Under the pieces are notes generated by a model that was not told the DNA's origin, did not search any database, and saw only the letters and a program-made list of their open reading frames with translations. DNA of 64,000 nt from Lachancea dasiensis (lineage: Eukaryota; Ascomycota; Saccharomycetes; Saccharomycetales; Saccharomycetaceae): contig LT598459.1 in the NCBI GenBank assembly GCA_900074725.1, forward strand, positions 754,467 to 818,466, read 5' to 3'. Shown here one piece after another: positions 48,643-59,678 of the stretch. Position numbers and translations under genes: made by a program. The stretch's first letter is position 1. Each line of letters opens with the position of its first letter.

Positions 48643-50124
48643 TTAGGCCAAGAATCCAAGCAAATCCATTTTGGTGACAATGTGAACTGGGGTCAGTCCG
48701 TCAGTGATAACGGCAGAAGAGTTCTTCTCGAAAAACTGGTTCAATTCCGAAAGCTTACTCTGAACGGTAAATTCCACAAACTTCTTCTTACCAGATTTGT
48801 TTTCGTTGTAAGATGAAACTTCATCAAAATTGTTGAGACCTCTGAAATCGAAAAATAGGCCTCTAATGCTCTTGACTTCCTCACCGGAAGAGAGCCTCTT
48901 CAAAAGCTGCGAAAGGGTGACCAAACCACACAACTTGCCATCCTGGGCCAGCACTGGGAGTTGGTCAAAACCATTGTCTGTCAAGATCTTAACAACTTCC
49001 CCGACCGAGGCATCTTCCTTAACGGATACCACAGGCTTCAGCTTGAGGTCTTCCACAGTAGCTCCGTTGAAAATATCTTTTTGACTTCTCCCCAATGGCT
49101 TTAGAATGCTGTCGTCCCACAAGTCGTTCTTTTTCAACCATTCATCATCAACAAACTTAGTCAAGTATGATCTAATAGAGTCTGGCAAGATAATAACCAA
49201 GACATCATCTTCGGTCAATTCTGGGTGGTCTTTGGAATATTCGACCATCGCAGAAAAGGCACTACCACTTGAACCACCAACCAGAACACCCTCGCTGGCA
49301 ATCAGCTGGCGTGCATACCTGAAGGAGTCTATGTCGTTGGTCTTGTACCACGTGTCAACCAAGTCTCTGTTCAAGACTTGAGGAATAAAGTCGTAACCAA
49401 TACCTTCCACTTTGTACTCAGTGGCATCTGTCTCGTTCAAATTGTCCGGTTGGGCCAAAATTGAACCCTCAGGATCGGCGCCAATGATCTTGATGTTCGA
49501 GTTTTGTTCTTTCAAATACTTGGAGATCCCGCTGATGGTACCACCAGTACCAGCACCGGCCACTACACCGTGTAGATTCGAGAACTGGTTCAACTGTTGA
49601 AGCTGATGGTGGATTTCCTTACCTGTTCCAAAGTAGTGTGCCTGTGGGTTTTCCATGTTGTTGTATTGATCCAAAATGACAGCACCTGGAATCTCTTTTT
49701 CCAATTTCTTCGCCACACCAATGTGAGATTCTGGCGAGTCCCACGCAGCAGCAGTAGGCGTTCTTATAATCTCAGCGCCCAAAGCCTTCAAGACTGACAC
49801 TTTCTCGTTCGACATCTTCTCTGGCAAAGTGATGATAGTTCTGTAACCTTTGACAGCCCCCATCAGAGCCAAACCAATACCGGTGTTACCAGAGGTGGGT
49901 TCAATCAATGTGGTCCTGGAAGGGTGGATTCTTCCGGAGGCTTCGGCATCCTCTATCATTGCCTTCGCAATTCTATCTTTGATTGAGCCACCTGGATTGT
50001 ATAACTCGAGCTTGGCAAAAACCTTGGCCTTGACACCTAAAGCTTTGGGAAGCTTGGTTAGTTCGACCAATGGGGTGTTTCCCACAAGGTCTGCAACAGA
50101 GGTGCGCGTATCGTAGTGGGTCAT
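48643..50124 (-). CDS. CYS4: Cystathionine beta-synthase
   Basis: A 493-residue PLP enzyme (S. cerevisiae 507) that joins serine and homocysteine to cystathionine in transsulfuration. The PLP lysine is in NPGGSIKDR (Lys49); SGNTGIG and GAGTGGTISG bind the cofactor. The C-terminal CBS domain pair (about 370-490) includes VGEVVKILTDNGFDQLPVL. As in other yeasts there is no N-terminal haem-binding extension. ATG at 50124. It belongs to the sulfur pathway that Met4 controls. Confidence 0.96.
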   Translation of the reverse strand: MTHYDTRTSVADLVGNTPLVELTKLPKALGVKAKVFAKLELYNPGGSIKDRIAKAMIEDAEASGRIHPSRTTLIEPTSGNTGIGLALMGAVKGYRTIITLPEKMSNEKVSVLKALGAEIIRTPTAAAWDSPESHIGVAKKLEKEIPGAVILDQYNNMENPQAHYFGTGKEIHHQLQQLNQFSNLHGVVAGAGTGGTISGISKYLKEQNSNIKIIGADPEGSILAQPDNLNETDATEYKVEGIGYDFIPQVLNRDLVDTWYKTNDIDSFRYARQLIASEGVLVGGSSGSAFSAMVEYSKDHPELTEDDVLVIILPDSIRSYLTKFVDDEWLKKNDLWDDSILKPLGRSQKDIFNGATVEDLKLKPVVSVKEDASVGEVVKILTDNGFDQLPVLAQDGKLCGLVTLSQLLKRLSSGEEVKSIRGLFFDFRGLNNFDEVSSYNENKSGKKKFVEFTVQSKLSELNQFFEKNSSAVITDGLTPVHIVTKMDLLGFLA

Positions 50125-51219
50125 TATTACCTTTATTAGGTGTGTTTAGTAAACCAGCCCAGTAAGATGTATCTGAGTAAATTCAAATTCACTCCGATAG
50201 AAGACTCAAAAGCTAGGATATGGAAGTCCTCCTCTTTTAGATATAGATGGGTAGTCGAAATTGTTGTACGACTGAAGACACGATCTGGTTTCGTGGTGTG
50301 ATGGGAGACGTGTGGCTTTCAAGTAGGTTCATGTGTTTAAAATTTGTAATCTCGTTAAGTGACAACGACGGTGCAAATAAAAGTGACAACTCACAACAAC
50401 CCCCAGCCATATACCTATAACTTTGATTCTCAGTATTATTGATGGCTAACACAAGCCAGCTTGAAGCTGGCCACCGGCTGGTTGCTCAGGGTTAAGTTCC
50501 TTTCGGTCATTTTCTCGCGACTGTGCAAATGAAGTTTGGTTTCTGAGAGAAAGCTGCGTGAGCTTCGTGGCGTGGTTGGCAACTTAAGACACACCTTTAG
50601 AGTTCCCACTGTGGTTATGACGTAGGCCATTTGCTAATGTAATGAATGTCCTTGGCCGTAGTTTTCAAAGAAGACCTCATTCACAAACGACTTTTTAAAA
50701 AATAGACAATATGGCCGACCACTGAGTGGGATGAAAACCCCGGTCTGTGCTTCATGCGGGAATATAAAGGTAAACTAGTGCACAATGCGGCGACTACGCT
50801 GTGTCAGTGTAGATTATTATATCCAGACTTAATCCAAAATTAGATTAAAGCGAAAGCATCAGTTGCAACAGTTCTTCAGTATAGCCATCTTATCACCCTC
50901 CTTCAAGGTCCCCACTTCAACCACTTTAGCTTACCTTCATGCCGGGCTCTTTCGCGATTTCTCAAAGTGCGGAACCCAAGTATGTTTTAAAAGTCTAAGA
51001 CCACCCTCAAGATTCATAAGCTGCGAATCCAAGTTTTATTAGGGGGTCAAATGCACATTTGGGTTTATTGAATGTAATCTACGATACTCGGTGCTACCTT
51101 TATCCATCTTTAGAGGAGTTTAATCCATCTCATGTAATCCTTTGTTTAAATGAGTACTAAATTGCCCTCATTAAGAATAAATGTACCTTATCGTAGCATC
51201 AAGTGGATATCAACATAAA
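50125..51219. other. CYS4-VPS20 divergent intergenic region
   Basis: A 1.1-kb divergent spacer with no supported gene. It contains a 17-nt palindrome (separate entry). I see no classical CACGTG or ACTGTGG in the first few hundred bases upstream of CYS4. Confidence 0.4.
50455..50471. repeat. Perfect palindrome
   Basis: GCCAGCTT-G-AAGCTGGC, two 8-bp arms around one base, about 330 bp upstream of the CYS4 ATG. It is followed by ACCGGCTGG, a partial echo of the arm. It could bind a dimeric factor. Confidence 0.85.
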
Positions 51220-51879
51220 ATGGGCCAAGGGAGTAGTAAAATAGAGGTCACAAAGGCCGATAAAGCTATTCTGCAATTGAAGATTTCCAAGGATGAACTT
51301 CATAGGTACACAAAGCGCACGGAGACGCTGATATTCAATGAAAGGGAGAAACTCAAGCGGATGCTAAGAGAGGACACTAAGAATGGCACCAAGTCACCTA
51401 GGGCACGTATACTGCTGAAGAAAATACATTACCAAAACCACCTTCTGGAGCAAGCAGCAGACCAGCTAATAAACCTGGAAAATTTGGTAGCCACAGTAGA
51501 ATTCAAACTGGTGGAAAAACAGTTTATGGTGGGCTTGCAGCAAGGGAAAGATGTTTTGACTAGGCTAAATAAGGAGTTCAAGGGTGCGGAGGATCTCATG
51601 GACTCCGTAGCAGATCAAATCGCCTATCAAGAGGAAATAGATCAGGTTCTATCCTCAAGTCTGATTGGGGGTTTCGAGGAAGAGTTGGATAGAGAGCTCC
51701 AAGATTTGGACGAGGAGGTGAATGGGAGCAAAGAAGAGGCTCCAGTCAAGCTCCCAGATGTGCCTACAGAGCATCCAATTGCATCTCCAGAACTGCCTTC
51801 TACCGAGCACTTGCCTGAGCTTGCCAGCGTTGAAAATCAGCCGCAAGAGAAACCGCAAAGAGAAGCACAATTTGCCTAA
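51220..51879 (+). CDS. VPS20: ESCRT-III subunit Vps20
   Basis: A 219-residue Snf7-family protein (S. cerevisiae 221). The start chosen at 51220 gives MGQGSS, the N-myristoylation motif of Vps20; an ATG 13 codons upstream would bury it. The helical core (about 10-165) has ILLKKIHYQNHLLEQAADQL and LVEKQFMVGLQQG as in yeast Vps20. The acidic C-terminus is regulatory. Vps20 nucleates Snf7 filaments for multivesicular-body sorting. VPS20 is YMR077C in S. cerevisiae, so it is an outsider among these YGR/YGL-type neighbours. Confidence 0.94.
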   Translation: MGQGSSKIEVTKADKAILQLKISKDELHRYTKRTETLIFNEREKLKRMLREDTKNGTKSPRARILLKKIHYQNHLLEQAADQLINLENLVATVEFKLVEKQFMVGLQQGKDVLTRLNKEFKGAEDLMDSVADQIAYQEEIDQVLSSSLIGGFEEELDRELQDLDEEVNGSKEEAPVKLPDVPTEHPIASPELPSTEHLPELASVENQPQEKPQREAQFA

Positions 51880-51989
51880 CTTTGGTGCAGTCAACGCCTT
51901 AGTATGTACGAAATTCTTGCATAATGACTAACAAACAGTCGAGGTCCGCATTTTACACATAAGCACATTTTTAATCGACTCATTTTACT

Positions 51990-53066
<1,077 letters not shown>

Positions 53067-53154
53067 TTAAAGTGTCGATATTTTAGATAAATTGATGACG
53101 ATCTTAATTACGAGCTTAAATTATCACCAATTGGCAGCTCCAACGACACACACA

Positions 53155-53874
53155 ATGTCTCACAACTGTGAACACGAACACGACCATGGGCATGGGCACG
53201 ACGACAACCCACCTTTACCGACGGCGGAAGCGCAATCTCTGTTTCCCTTTATCAATACACCCAATGTGCGATGTTTCAACGCAGTTGGCCATGGCTCCAA
53301 CGATCTCAGCAAATGTTTCCTTAAAAGCCAAGACGATAAGTGCGATGTGTCCAAGTATTTGGGGAGCGATGCGGACTGTCAGCTAATTTTGCATATTCCG
53401 TTCACTGTGGTGTGTCGGGTGTTTTCGCTTGTCGTCAGATTCAGCAGGACAGGCAATGGCATCGGATCTCCAAAGACAATCAAAATATTCAAAAACTACA
53501 ATAAAAGTATTGATTTCGACACAATTGCAGACTCAAAGCCGGTGCACACGATTGAAAACCCAGAGAACGCCGGAATCGATGGCGATGTAGCCGACAGTGT
53601 CGCTACCGTGGGAGATGAGTACGGATTTGTTGAACACTTTTTGCCACGGCAGCACTTCCAGAACGCGGAATCATTGACGGTGTTGATCGAGGATAACTGG
53701 AGTGGTGACGAGGACGATCTGACGAGATGTTTCTATTTAGAGCTACGAGGCGAAAATTCGGGCCAGAAGCGAACCAACGACGGCGTTCCGCTCCTGGCTG
53801 TTTATGAGGCTGCTCCAAACCCACTGGATCACCAACGCGTCGACGAAGTTGGCGGCTCCACTCTGGGGGTATGA
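53155..53874 (+). CDS. PITH-domain protein
   Basis: A 239-residue protein. It starts with a His/Asp/Glu-rich segment (MSHNCEHEHDHGHGHDD) typical of PITHD1-like proteins. The PITH domain covers about residues 25-200, with FPFINTPNVRCFNAVGHG, a CDVSKYLGSDADCQLILHIPF block and SIDFDTIADSKPV. PITH is the proteasome-interacting domain of thioredoxin-like TXNL1. The start at 53155 fits homologues; an in-frame ATG at 53095 would add 20 hydrophobic residues. I do not recall an S. cerevisiae orthologue. Confidence 0.82.
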   Translation: MSHNCEHEHDHGHGHDDNPPLPTAEAQSLFPFINTPNVRCFNAVGHGSNDLSKCFLKSQDDKCDVSKYLGSDADCQLILHIPFTVVCRVFSLVVRFSRTGNGIGSPKTIKIFKNYNKSIDFDTIADSKPVHTIENPENAGIDGDVADSVATVGDEYGFVEHFLPRQHFQNAESLTVLIEDNWSGDEDDLTRCFYLELRGENSGQKRTNDGVPLLAVYEAAPNPLDHQRVDEVGGSTLGV

Positions 53875-54472
53875 ACTGCCTGCTAGTTCTAAATAGTTTA
53901 TGTATAGCACGTTAGCCTAGTCAGCAAACCTCATATATAGATTACCTAGGCATGGGCACAAACCGTGACGACAGAAAAGAAAGGCCAGGACAAAGAGCCT
54001 AGTCCAGTACAAAGAATATGGTCTTATATCTGGCACAACATCTCGACATAGAAGACGCTCATTTTTTTTGGGGTCGACTGCCTAGCGAAACGATTAAGAT
54101 GTATACGACCGCCCCGATAAAACTAGTATTGACTCTGATAAAAACTGGCTACGTCTGGGCAAGATATTGAACACTATTTAGTCTCATTCGCAACAGAATG
54201 GGTGGATTTTTTTTGCCACTCACGCCGTTTGTTTGATCTTCACATGGATATTATTGATCTCTGATTCCATCCACATGTGAAAAGTTCTTCAACTGGTGAA
54301 TTCGGTTTGAATAGTAGCACTCTTCCAATTGACATACTAGCACTTCAATTAGAGTCTGGTGCACCCATATAGTGTTTGTTAAAAGCCATCCAGCGCTCTC
54401 AGCCTTGAAATCTTCACCAAACGCTTGCTCTCTAGTTCAACCTAGCTATAAGGGATCACTAATCCCTCCTCC
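53875..54472. other. PITH gene-CHO2 intergenic region (inversion-breakpoint candidate)
   Basis: About 600 bp with no supported gene. It holds the CHO2 promoter with two UASINO-like sites, and one end of the inferred PTI1-HEM2 inversion. Confidence 0.45.
54237..54283 (+). promoter_or_regulatory. Two facing UASINO-like sites of CHO2
   Basis: TCTTCACATGG (54237-54247) matches WYTTCAYRTGS perfectly. CATGTGAAAA (54274-54283) matches the reverse orientation at 10 of 11 positions. They are 190-236 bp before the CHO2 ATG. Ino2-Ino4 binds this element at phospholipid genes, including CHO2, in S. cerevisiae. Confidence 0.75.
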
Positions 54473-57016
54473 ATGCCGAAAAATCACAAATCTTCAAAAA
54501 CTGTAACGATTGATCCTGCGGATCCGATATCAATTCGATCACCAGAGTCCTCTCCTGAAGCAGTGCCGGCGGTGGCGAGAACCCGCTCTAGTAATGTTGA
54601 ATTCGTGCCTGCGAAAACGCACGATATGGTTAGATCGCTCTTCGACCCGACTCTGAAGAAATCGTTTCTCGAAATATTGATTAGTTTTGCCATTGTATCC
54701 AATGTGGTGCTGTGCTGTTATATGGTGCCCAGGATTGGCCCCGTGCGCACCAAAAGGTTCTTTCTATGGCAGTACGTTTTCTGGCGCTTGTGCTACAACG
54801 TCGGGATAGGTGTGATTTTGCATTACCAATCGAAATACGAGTCCTTGACTAACTATGCCAAGGCGCATGCACTCTTTAGCAAAAAGAGCCGTCATTTTCT
54901 CGCCCGTTTTTGTCGGTTCGAAATTGAGTCGAAAATGCCCTCGTCGTACCGCGTGGAAGCGTACCCAGAAGAGTTTAATGCATGGTTGTTGTTCCGCCAA
55001 TTCGTCGATCTCATTTTGATGCAGGATTTTACGACCTATGTCTTGTTTGTACTCCTTTCTATCCCCAAAACTGTATCATCCAGTAGGACTGTCAGTGTCG
55101 CTCTAGGTGTGGCCATGATACTTCTTAATGTGTGGGTCAAAATCGATGCTCATCGGGTCGTTAAGGATTATGCGTGGTACTGGGGAGACTTTTTCTACTT
55201 CCAAGATTCAAAGCTCGTCTTCGATGGTGTGTTCAACATCTCACCTCACCCGATGTATTCTATCGGATACATGGGCTACTATGGATTGAGCTTGATATCT
55301 GGTGACTACAGAGTCTTGCTGGTGTCTATTGGCGGTCACTTACTGCAATTTCTATTTCTGAAATACTGTGAAACGCCCCACATCGAAAAGATCTACGGTT
55401 CGGATGCGGTTGAATCGGACAATGCACAAATTGACGAGCGTCTTGTTAAGGAAAATCGCAATTATTCAAGGCCCTTAATTTCGAAAGGCTTGTGGTTGAC
55501 TAACTTCGACAAATTAAGGTTAACCGACTACTTCACCGTTGTTAGCGTTGTGGCCACAGCCGCTTTGACGATTGTGACCCAGCCCTCTGCCAAAGCACTT
55601 TTTTTGGCCACCTTGGTCACAAAGGTGATCACCTCCACAGTTGTTTCCTGGATCTTGCACAAACAATCCACCTCCAAATGGTTCACAAGACTGTTTTTGA
55701 AAAACGGTTACACTCAGGTGCATTCTTTTTATCAGTGGCAATTCATTTACAACTACTCGCTGACAATAACGTATACCCTGTTGATATTGCAAACATGCTT
55801 CCAGTTCAAGTCCTTGACTGAAAGAAACTATACGCAGATTATATTTGGGCTGTTGCTGTGCTTTTTGCAAAAATGGTGCGATGACGAGGTGTTGACGGCC
55901 ATATCAGAGTTCGGATGGTTCTATGGTGATTTCTTTTTGACGAATTACATCAATTTGAGAAAACTGAACTCTCAAGGAATCTATCGTTATTTGAGCAACC
56001 CTGAAAGATTCCTGGGTGTTGCAGGATGCTGGGGTACCGTCCTCATCACCGACTTTTCGCTCTATAATATGATCTTAGCTGGGGTTTGGACACTTGCTAG
56101 CTTCGCTCTAATCAAGCTGGTGGAGGAACCGCATGTTAACAAGGTCTATGGTGCGAGTGATCGCCAGAGTGGTGTTGCCTCTACCTTGATGGGCTTTAAG
56201 CCAATTAGACGGTTTTCAGAAATCGTGGATAAAATGGAGGCCAGATTGGTTGAGCATTTGACTTCAACTGATTCTGTCTTTGAAGACGACGAAACGCCTA
56301 GGAGTAGCGAACCGCAGTGGAACGAAATGTTGCAAAAGGCTCTGGAGAGCGCAACCGCAAACTTAGCACCCAATTGCGAGTTTAAAGTTGGAGACGGTAA
56401 GAGTGATACTATCACTGTCCCATCGCCGATCGATGTGCACTGGCAATTGCCTGCTAAGCTGCATCATAATGATGACTGGATTGGCTTGTACAAGGTCTTA
56501 GATACTGGAAATGATCGCCGCAAGACAAAGGTGTCTTCAAATGGCCGCTGGACTGGTACGATCCCGTCGTCGTCACCATATGGTAGCCGCTCAAAGAATT
56601 CAATTGTTACATTTGAGCGATCCGGAGATATCATGATTGGAACTGCCAGGTTTGATCATCATTTGATGTTTTTTGAGGAAGGAATCTTTGAGCTGAGATA
56701 CCACAGCAGAAATACCCATAAAGTTTTGATGATTTCACAGCCATTTAGATTATCTTTGCCCAATATCAACTGTCAATCCCCAGATGCTATGATTGATGAT
56801 TTAACGAATTTTTTAATGGCCTGCCATGCCTATGAAAATGGGAGATACGTTACCAGCAAGAACAAATACTTATCGGAAAAATGCTTCAAGAGCATCGTTA
56901 AACAGACTACGGGTGTCGACTTGTCCGTGGAATTTTTGCGGAGAATCAACTACGATATCAAGGTTATCTCACATAGAGTACTAGAAATTAAAGCAGTACT
57001 GGAAAATTTGGATTGA
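54473..57016 (+). CDS. CHO2: Phosphatidylethanolamine N-methyltransferase
   Basis: An 847-residue ER membrane enzyme (S. cerevisiae 869) that makes the first SAM-dependent methylation of PE to PC. It has about ten membrane segments and two PEMT-type repeats: DAHRVVKDYAWYWGDFFYF with SPHPMYSIGYMGYYG, and ISEFGWFYGDFFLTN with LSNPERFLGVAGCWG. The latter patterns bind SAM and lipid. The last 230 residues form a soluble domain. ATG at 54473. Confidence 0.96.
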   Translation: MPKNHKSSKTVTIDPADPISIRSPESSPEAVPAVARTRSSNVEFVPAKTHDMVRSLFDPTLKKSFLEILISFAIVSNVVLCCYMVPRIGPVRTKRFFLWQYVFWRLCYNVGIGVILHYQSKYESLTNYAKAHALFSKKSRHFLARFCRFEIESKMPSSYRVEAYPEEFNAWLLFRQFVDLILMQDFTTYVLFVLLSIPKTVSSSRTVSVALGVAMILLNVWVKIDAHRVVKDYAWYWGDFFYFQDSKLVFDGVFNISPHPMYSIGYMGYYGLSLISGDYRVLLVSIGGHLLQFLFLKYCETPHIEKIYGSDAVESDNAQIDERLVKENRNYSRPLISKGLWLTNFDKLRLTDYFTVVSVVATAALTIVTQPSAKALFLATLVTKVITSTVVSWILHKQSTSKWFTRLFLKNGYTQVHSFYQWQFIYNYSLTITYTLLILQTCFQFKSLTERNYTQIIFGLLLCFLQKWCDDEVLTAISEFGWFYGDFFLTNYINLRKLNSQGIYRYLSNPERFLGVAGCWGTVLITDFSLYNMILAGVWTLASFALIKLVEEPHVNKVYGASDRQSGVASTLMGFKPIRRFSEIVDKMEARLVEHLTSTDSVFEDDETPRSSEPQWNEMLQKALESATANLAPNCEFKVGDGKSDTITVPSPIDVHWQLPAKLHHNDDWIGLYKVLDTGNDRRKTKVSSNGRWTGTIPSSSPYGSRSKNSIVTFERSGDIMIGTARFDHHLMFFEEGIFELRYHSRNTHKVLMISQPFRLSLPNINCQSPDAMIDDLTNFLMACHAYENGRYVTSKNKYLSEKCFKSIVKQTTGVDLSVEFLRRINYDIKVISHRVLEIKAVLENLD

Positions 57017-57030
57017 GTTAAAAATAGATA

Positions 57031-57792
57031 CTATTGTTTCGTTACCTCATGCTGAAGATGGTCCTCTTTATCATTGCATCGTACCAAATACTCCACCATG
57101 GCCTTTCTATTTTTTAAGTAATCTAGTTTGCACTGTTCGATGATGCTCAATATATCTTCACTCTCCGAAGCACTGTCTTTTCCCTTCCAAAAACCCACGA
57201 TCTCAGTACCATTCTTGACAAATGCTACTATATGCTTTTCATAGATTCCCGCACTTACCGTATCGAATATCTCGATGCCAGCGTCAATTAGCGCCAACGT
57301 TATCCCGTTGACACATGTGGATATTATTGACTCTAGCTCGTACAGCTGTGACCCATTGGAGCTGTGAATCAAACTTAGGAAAACGTCAATCCCGGATTTG
57401 GGATAGCGTTCCAGATTGATTACTGCATTAAACACGTTGGACAAAAAATTGCAGAGTTCTTTGAGCTCTCCTGCTGGTATCTTTTCTAGAGTAACCTCTT
57501 TGAATTGCACACTTAACGTCGCCTTAGCATTGAATGCTCCACGAGAAGGTCTTGGCCCGTATACTGACGTCAACATAAGCGTGCGGTCTGCTTCCGATGT
57601 ACTACCAGTTACTTCCAGATATGACGAACCATTAGCATTACAAATGAGTCCATTTTCAATATACATGGAAGTAGAATTTGGAACTGATGAGCTAGATATT
57701 GGTTCAATTTCTACTGGGCCACTCTTATCAAAAGTTAAGAGCTTAGCATTTGATGGCCCCAAAATACGTCTTCTATCACTAATGTTCATCAT
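57031..57792 (-). CDS. MTR3: Exosome RNase PH-like subunit Mtr3
   Basis: A 253-residue member of the catalytically inactive hexameric ring of the RNA exosome (S. cerevisiae 250). Conserved blocks: DRRRILGPSNAK, TLMLTSVYGPRPSRGAF, LERYPKSGIDVFLSL and ALIDAGIEIFDTV. Two ATGs are adjacent in frame, 57792 and 57789; the second gives MNISDRRRILGP, the form matching yeast (MNVQDRRRLLGP). It converges with CHO2, with 14 bp between the stops. Confidence 0.92.
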   Translation of the reverse strand: MMNISDRRRILGPSNAKLLTFDKSGPVEIEPISSSSVPNSTSMYIENGLICNANGSSYLEVTGSTSEADRTLMLTSVYGPRPSRGAFNAKATLSVQFKEVTLEKIPAGELKELCNFLSNVFNAVINLERYPKSGIDVFLSLIHSSNGSQLYELESIISTCVNGITLALIDAGIEIFDTVSAGIYEKHIVAFVKNGTEIVGFWKGKDSASESEDILSIIEQCKLDYLKNRKAMVEYLVRCNDKEDHLQHEVTKQ

Positions 57793-57980
57793 CGCGACTC
57801 AGTATAAGCGATAGATAGCACACAGCAGTGGTTATATCGATGTCCTCTATAATCTAAGCTAGTTTTATTCAATATTAATTATAGCATTCAAATTTTCGTA
57901 TAATCGTTTCTCGTTACATAGTCTACAACTTGTCCTGGAAAGTAATTTGACCAAAGAACAAGCACAAGAACTTTGAGTCC

Positions 57981-59678
57981 TCAAATGGTCATTGGTGGCT
58001 CGCTCTCGAGCTCTTTTAATCTTTGCAGCTCCATTTCGTCTTTGTCTTCTTTTATATTAATGTGACCATTGGGCGTGTACACGGGAAGTGGTAAACTGGA
58101 GAGCTCTTCGTGATCAAACCAATAGTTCGGGCGCGGCGCTTCGTACCGCTTTGACTCTCTGGTGTATGTATAGTCCTCGGAGTTTATTGGATGGGTTGGG
58201 TGCTCCGCCACCGTAGAGCCCGCAATTTCATGTTCATCCTCTACAGCCTCTGCAACTGGTAGCACAGCCGAGGGACTCGTTGACAGAGACTGTTCTGGTG
58301 CCTCATTTTCTGAAACAGATCTTGTTGTACCAACAACAACCTCTATGGACATTCCAGTGACATTGCGTAGTCTCTTCAATTTGTCGACATTAATCATATC
58401 TTGGTAGAAAATCATTGATTCTCGGTCGTCGTCCTGAAAACTCTTAGAAGCCAAACCTGGCTGCATTTTCCTTTGTAAAAACGTGAGGGTCTCTTCTATT
58501 GACTTGCCCGGCAAGTTCGATACTGGAGAATTATTTGTCGTGTCCACCACTCTGTTTGACTCCGTGTAGGCGAGATTCTTCTTTGATAAGTTGACCAAAA
58601 CCTCAACGTAATATTGAAAGGTGAACCTTTTATTTGGCAGCTGCAGAGTAGGGAAAGCATCTAGTGGAACTTTCAAATAAACCGTTACACAGCAGCCTAG
58701 GGTTTCTGGATTAACGTAGATCGGAGAGACGGTTTGGCAGATGTCTTTACGATACGTTTCGATCAAATTTTCTTTCGTGGCATCGCCGACGCGACAAATG
58801 CGTACCAGTGTTGCTATTAGTCCTGCAGAGTGCGAATACTCGCGATAATGGTCAAGTTGCAATTTGATGGGTATCACTTCTCCGATGACATATCCGGAGG
58901 ACGGCAAGTCGACACTTATGGTGACGGTTTTCGAAGTGCCCGACGATACAACGGTAGAGCCTGAATTTCTAGATCCAGTGGTCCGCTTAGTGTAGCTAGA
59001 ACTACTATCCTGTTCGGTCTTGTTGTGCTTTACAGCTGAGGGAGACTGGAGTACCACTGTCTTCGTTTTTGGCTTCGGAACTTTACTCACATCCAAGGGA
59101 ACCTTCACAGAGATGTTCTTTTCGCACGACGCGATGACCTTATTCATGTTTTGGCCAAGAATCGGCTCTAGAGTGCATCGAAGGCAGTAAGATACTGATC
59201 CTCTTTCAAATTTTATGGAGGTGAAGATATTGTTGGACGGCAGTTTAAGTCGAAACGGGAAACGATGCTCGCCTTTCGTTAAGCCATTTAGTACTGATTC
59301 CTCACTGTTTGATGGCACGTCTTGTTGCTCTCCATACACCACTGTTGATCGTTCGAAAAGCTTTTCCGAACGGGTTCGGGGCCCCAGGCCCCGAATCTTG
59401 ACCTCTCCCACCAGTGAGAGAGTCACAGCTACGTTCTCCAAGCTCTGCTTTAGCACAAGGACCACTTCCCCACAAATGTACTCGTTGGGTTTCCAGACAT
59501 GATGAGGCGCCTCCTGATTTATGTAAAAGTCCCTTGCTGGGCTTCCAGCCTTGAAATTGCCGCTCCCTGAGTAGTTGTAGCTTTTCTTCCCAGTCTTGTC
59601 TATCAGTCCGCTTAAGCCGGGCTCGCCAATTTCCTCCTTACGATAATGGGAGGCTTTTATTCTGGTGAGAAGCCCCAT
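57981..59678 (-). CDS. RIM8: Arrestin-like pH-response protein Rim8
   Basis: A 565-residue arrestin-related protein (S. cerevisiae 542). The arrestin N domain (about 45-180) includes YICGEVVLVLKQSLENVAVTLS, and the C domain (about 245-380) includes GYVIGEVIPIKLQLDHYREYS. The Ser/Glu-rich tail ends with LPLPVYTPNG. Rim8 links the alkaline-pH sensor Rim21 to ESCRT-I and leads to Rim101 activation. With VPS20, 6 kb away, two ESCRT-linked genes are close, though not adjacent. ATG at 59678. Confidence 0.9.
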   Translation of the reverse strand: MGLLTRIKASHYRKEEIGEPGLSGLIDKTGKKSYNYSGSGNFKAGSPARDFYINQEAPHHVWKPNEYICGEVVLVLKQSLENVAVTLSLVGEVKIRGLGPRTRSEKLFERSTVVYGEQQDVPSNSEESVLNGLTKGEHRFPFRLKLPSNNIFTSIKFERGSVSYCLRCTLEPILGQNMNKVIASCEKNISVKVPLDVSKVPKPKTKTVVLQSPSAVKHNKTEQDSSSSYTKRTTGSRNSGSTVVSSGTSKTVTISVDLPSSGYVIGEVIPIKLQLDHYREYSHSAGLIATLVRICRVGDATKENLIETYRKDICQTVSPIYVNPETLGCCVTVYLKVPLDAFPTLQLPNKRFTFQYYVEVLVNLSKKNLAYTESNRVVDTTNNSPVSNLPGKSIEETLTFLQRKMQPGLASKSFQDDDRESMIFYQDMINVDKLKRLRNVTGMSIEVVVGTTRSVSENEAPEQSLSTSPSAVLPVAEAVEDEHEIAGSTVAEHPTHPINSEDYTYTRESKRYEAPRPNYWFDHEELSSLPLPVYTPNGHINIKEDKDEMELQRLKELESEPPMTI

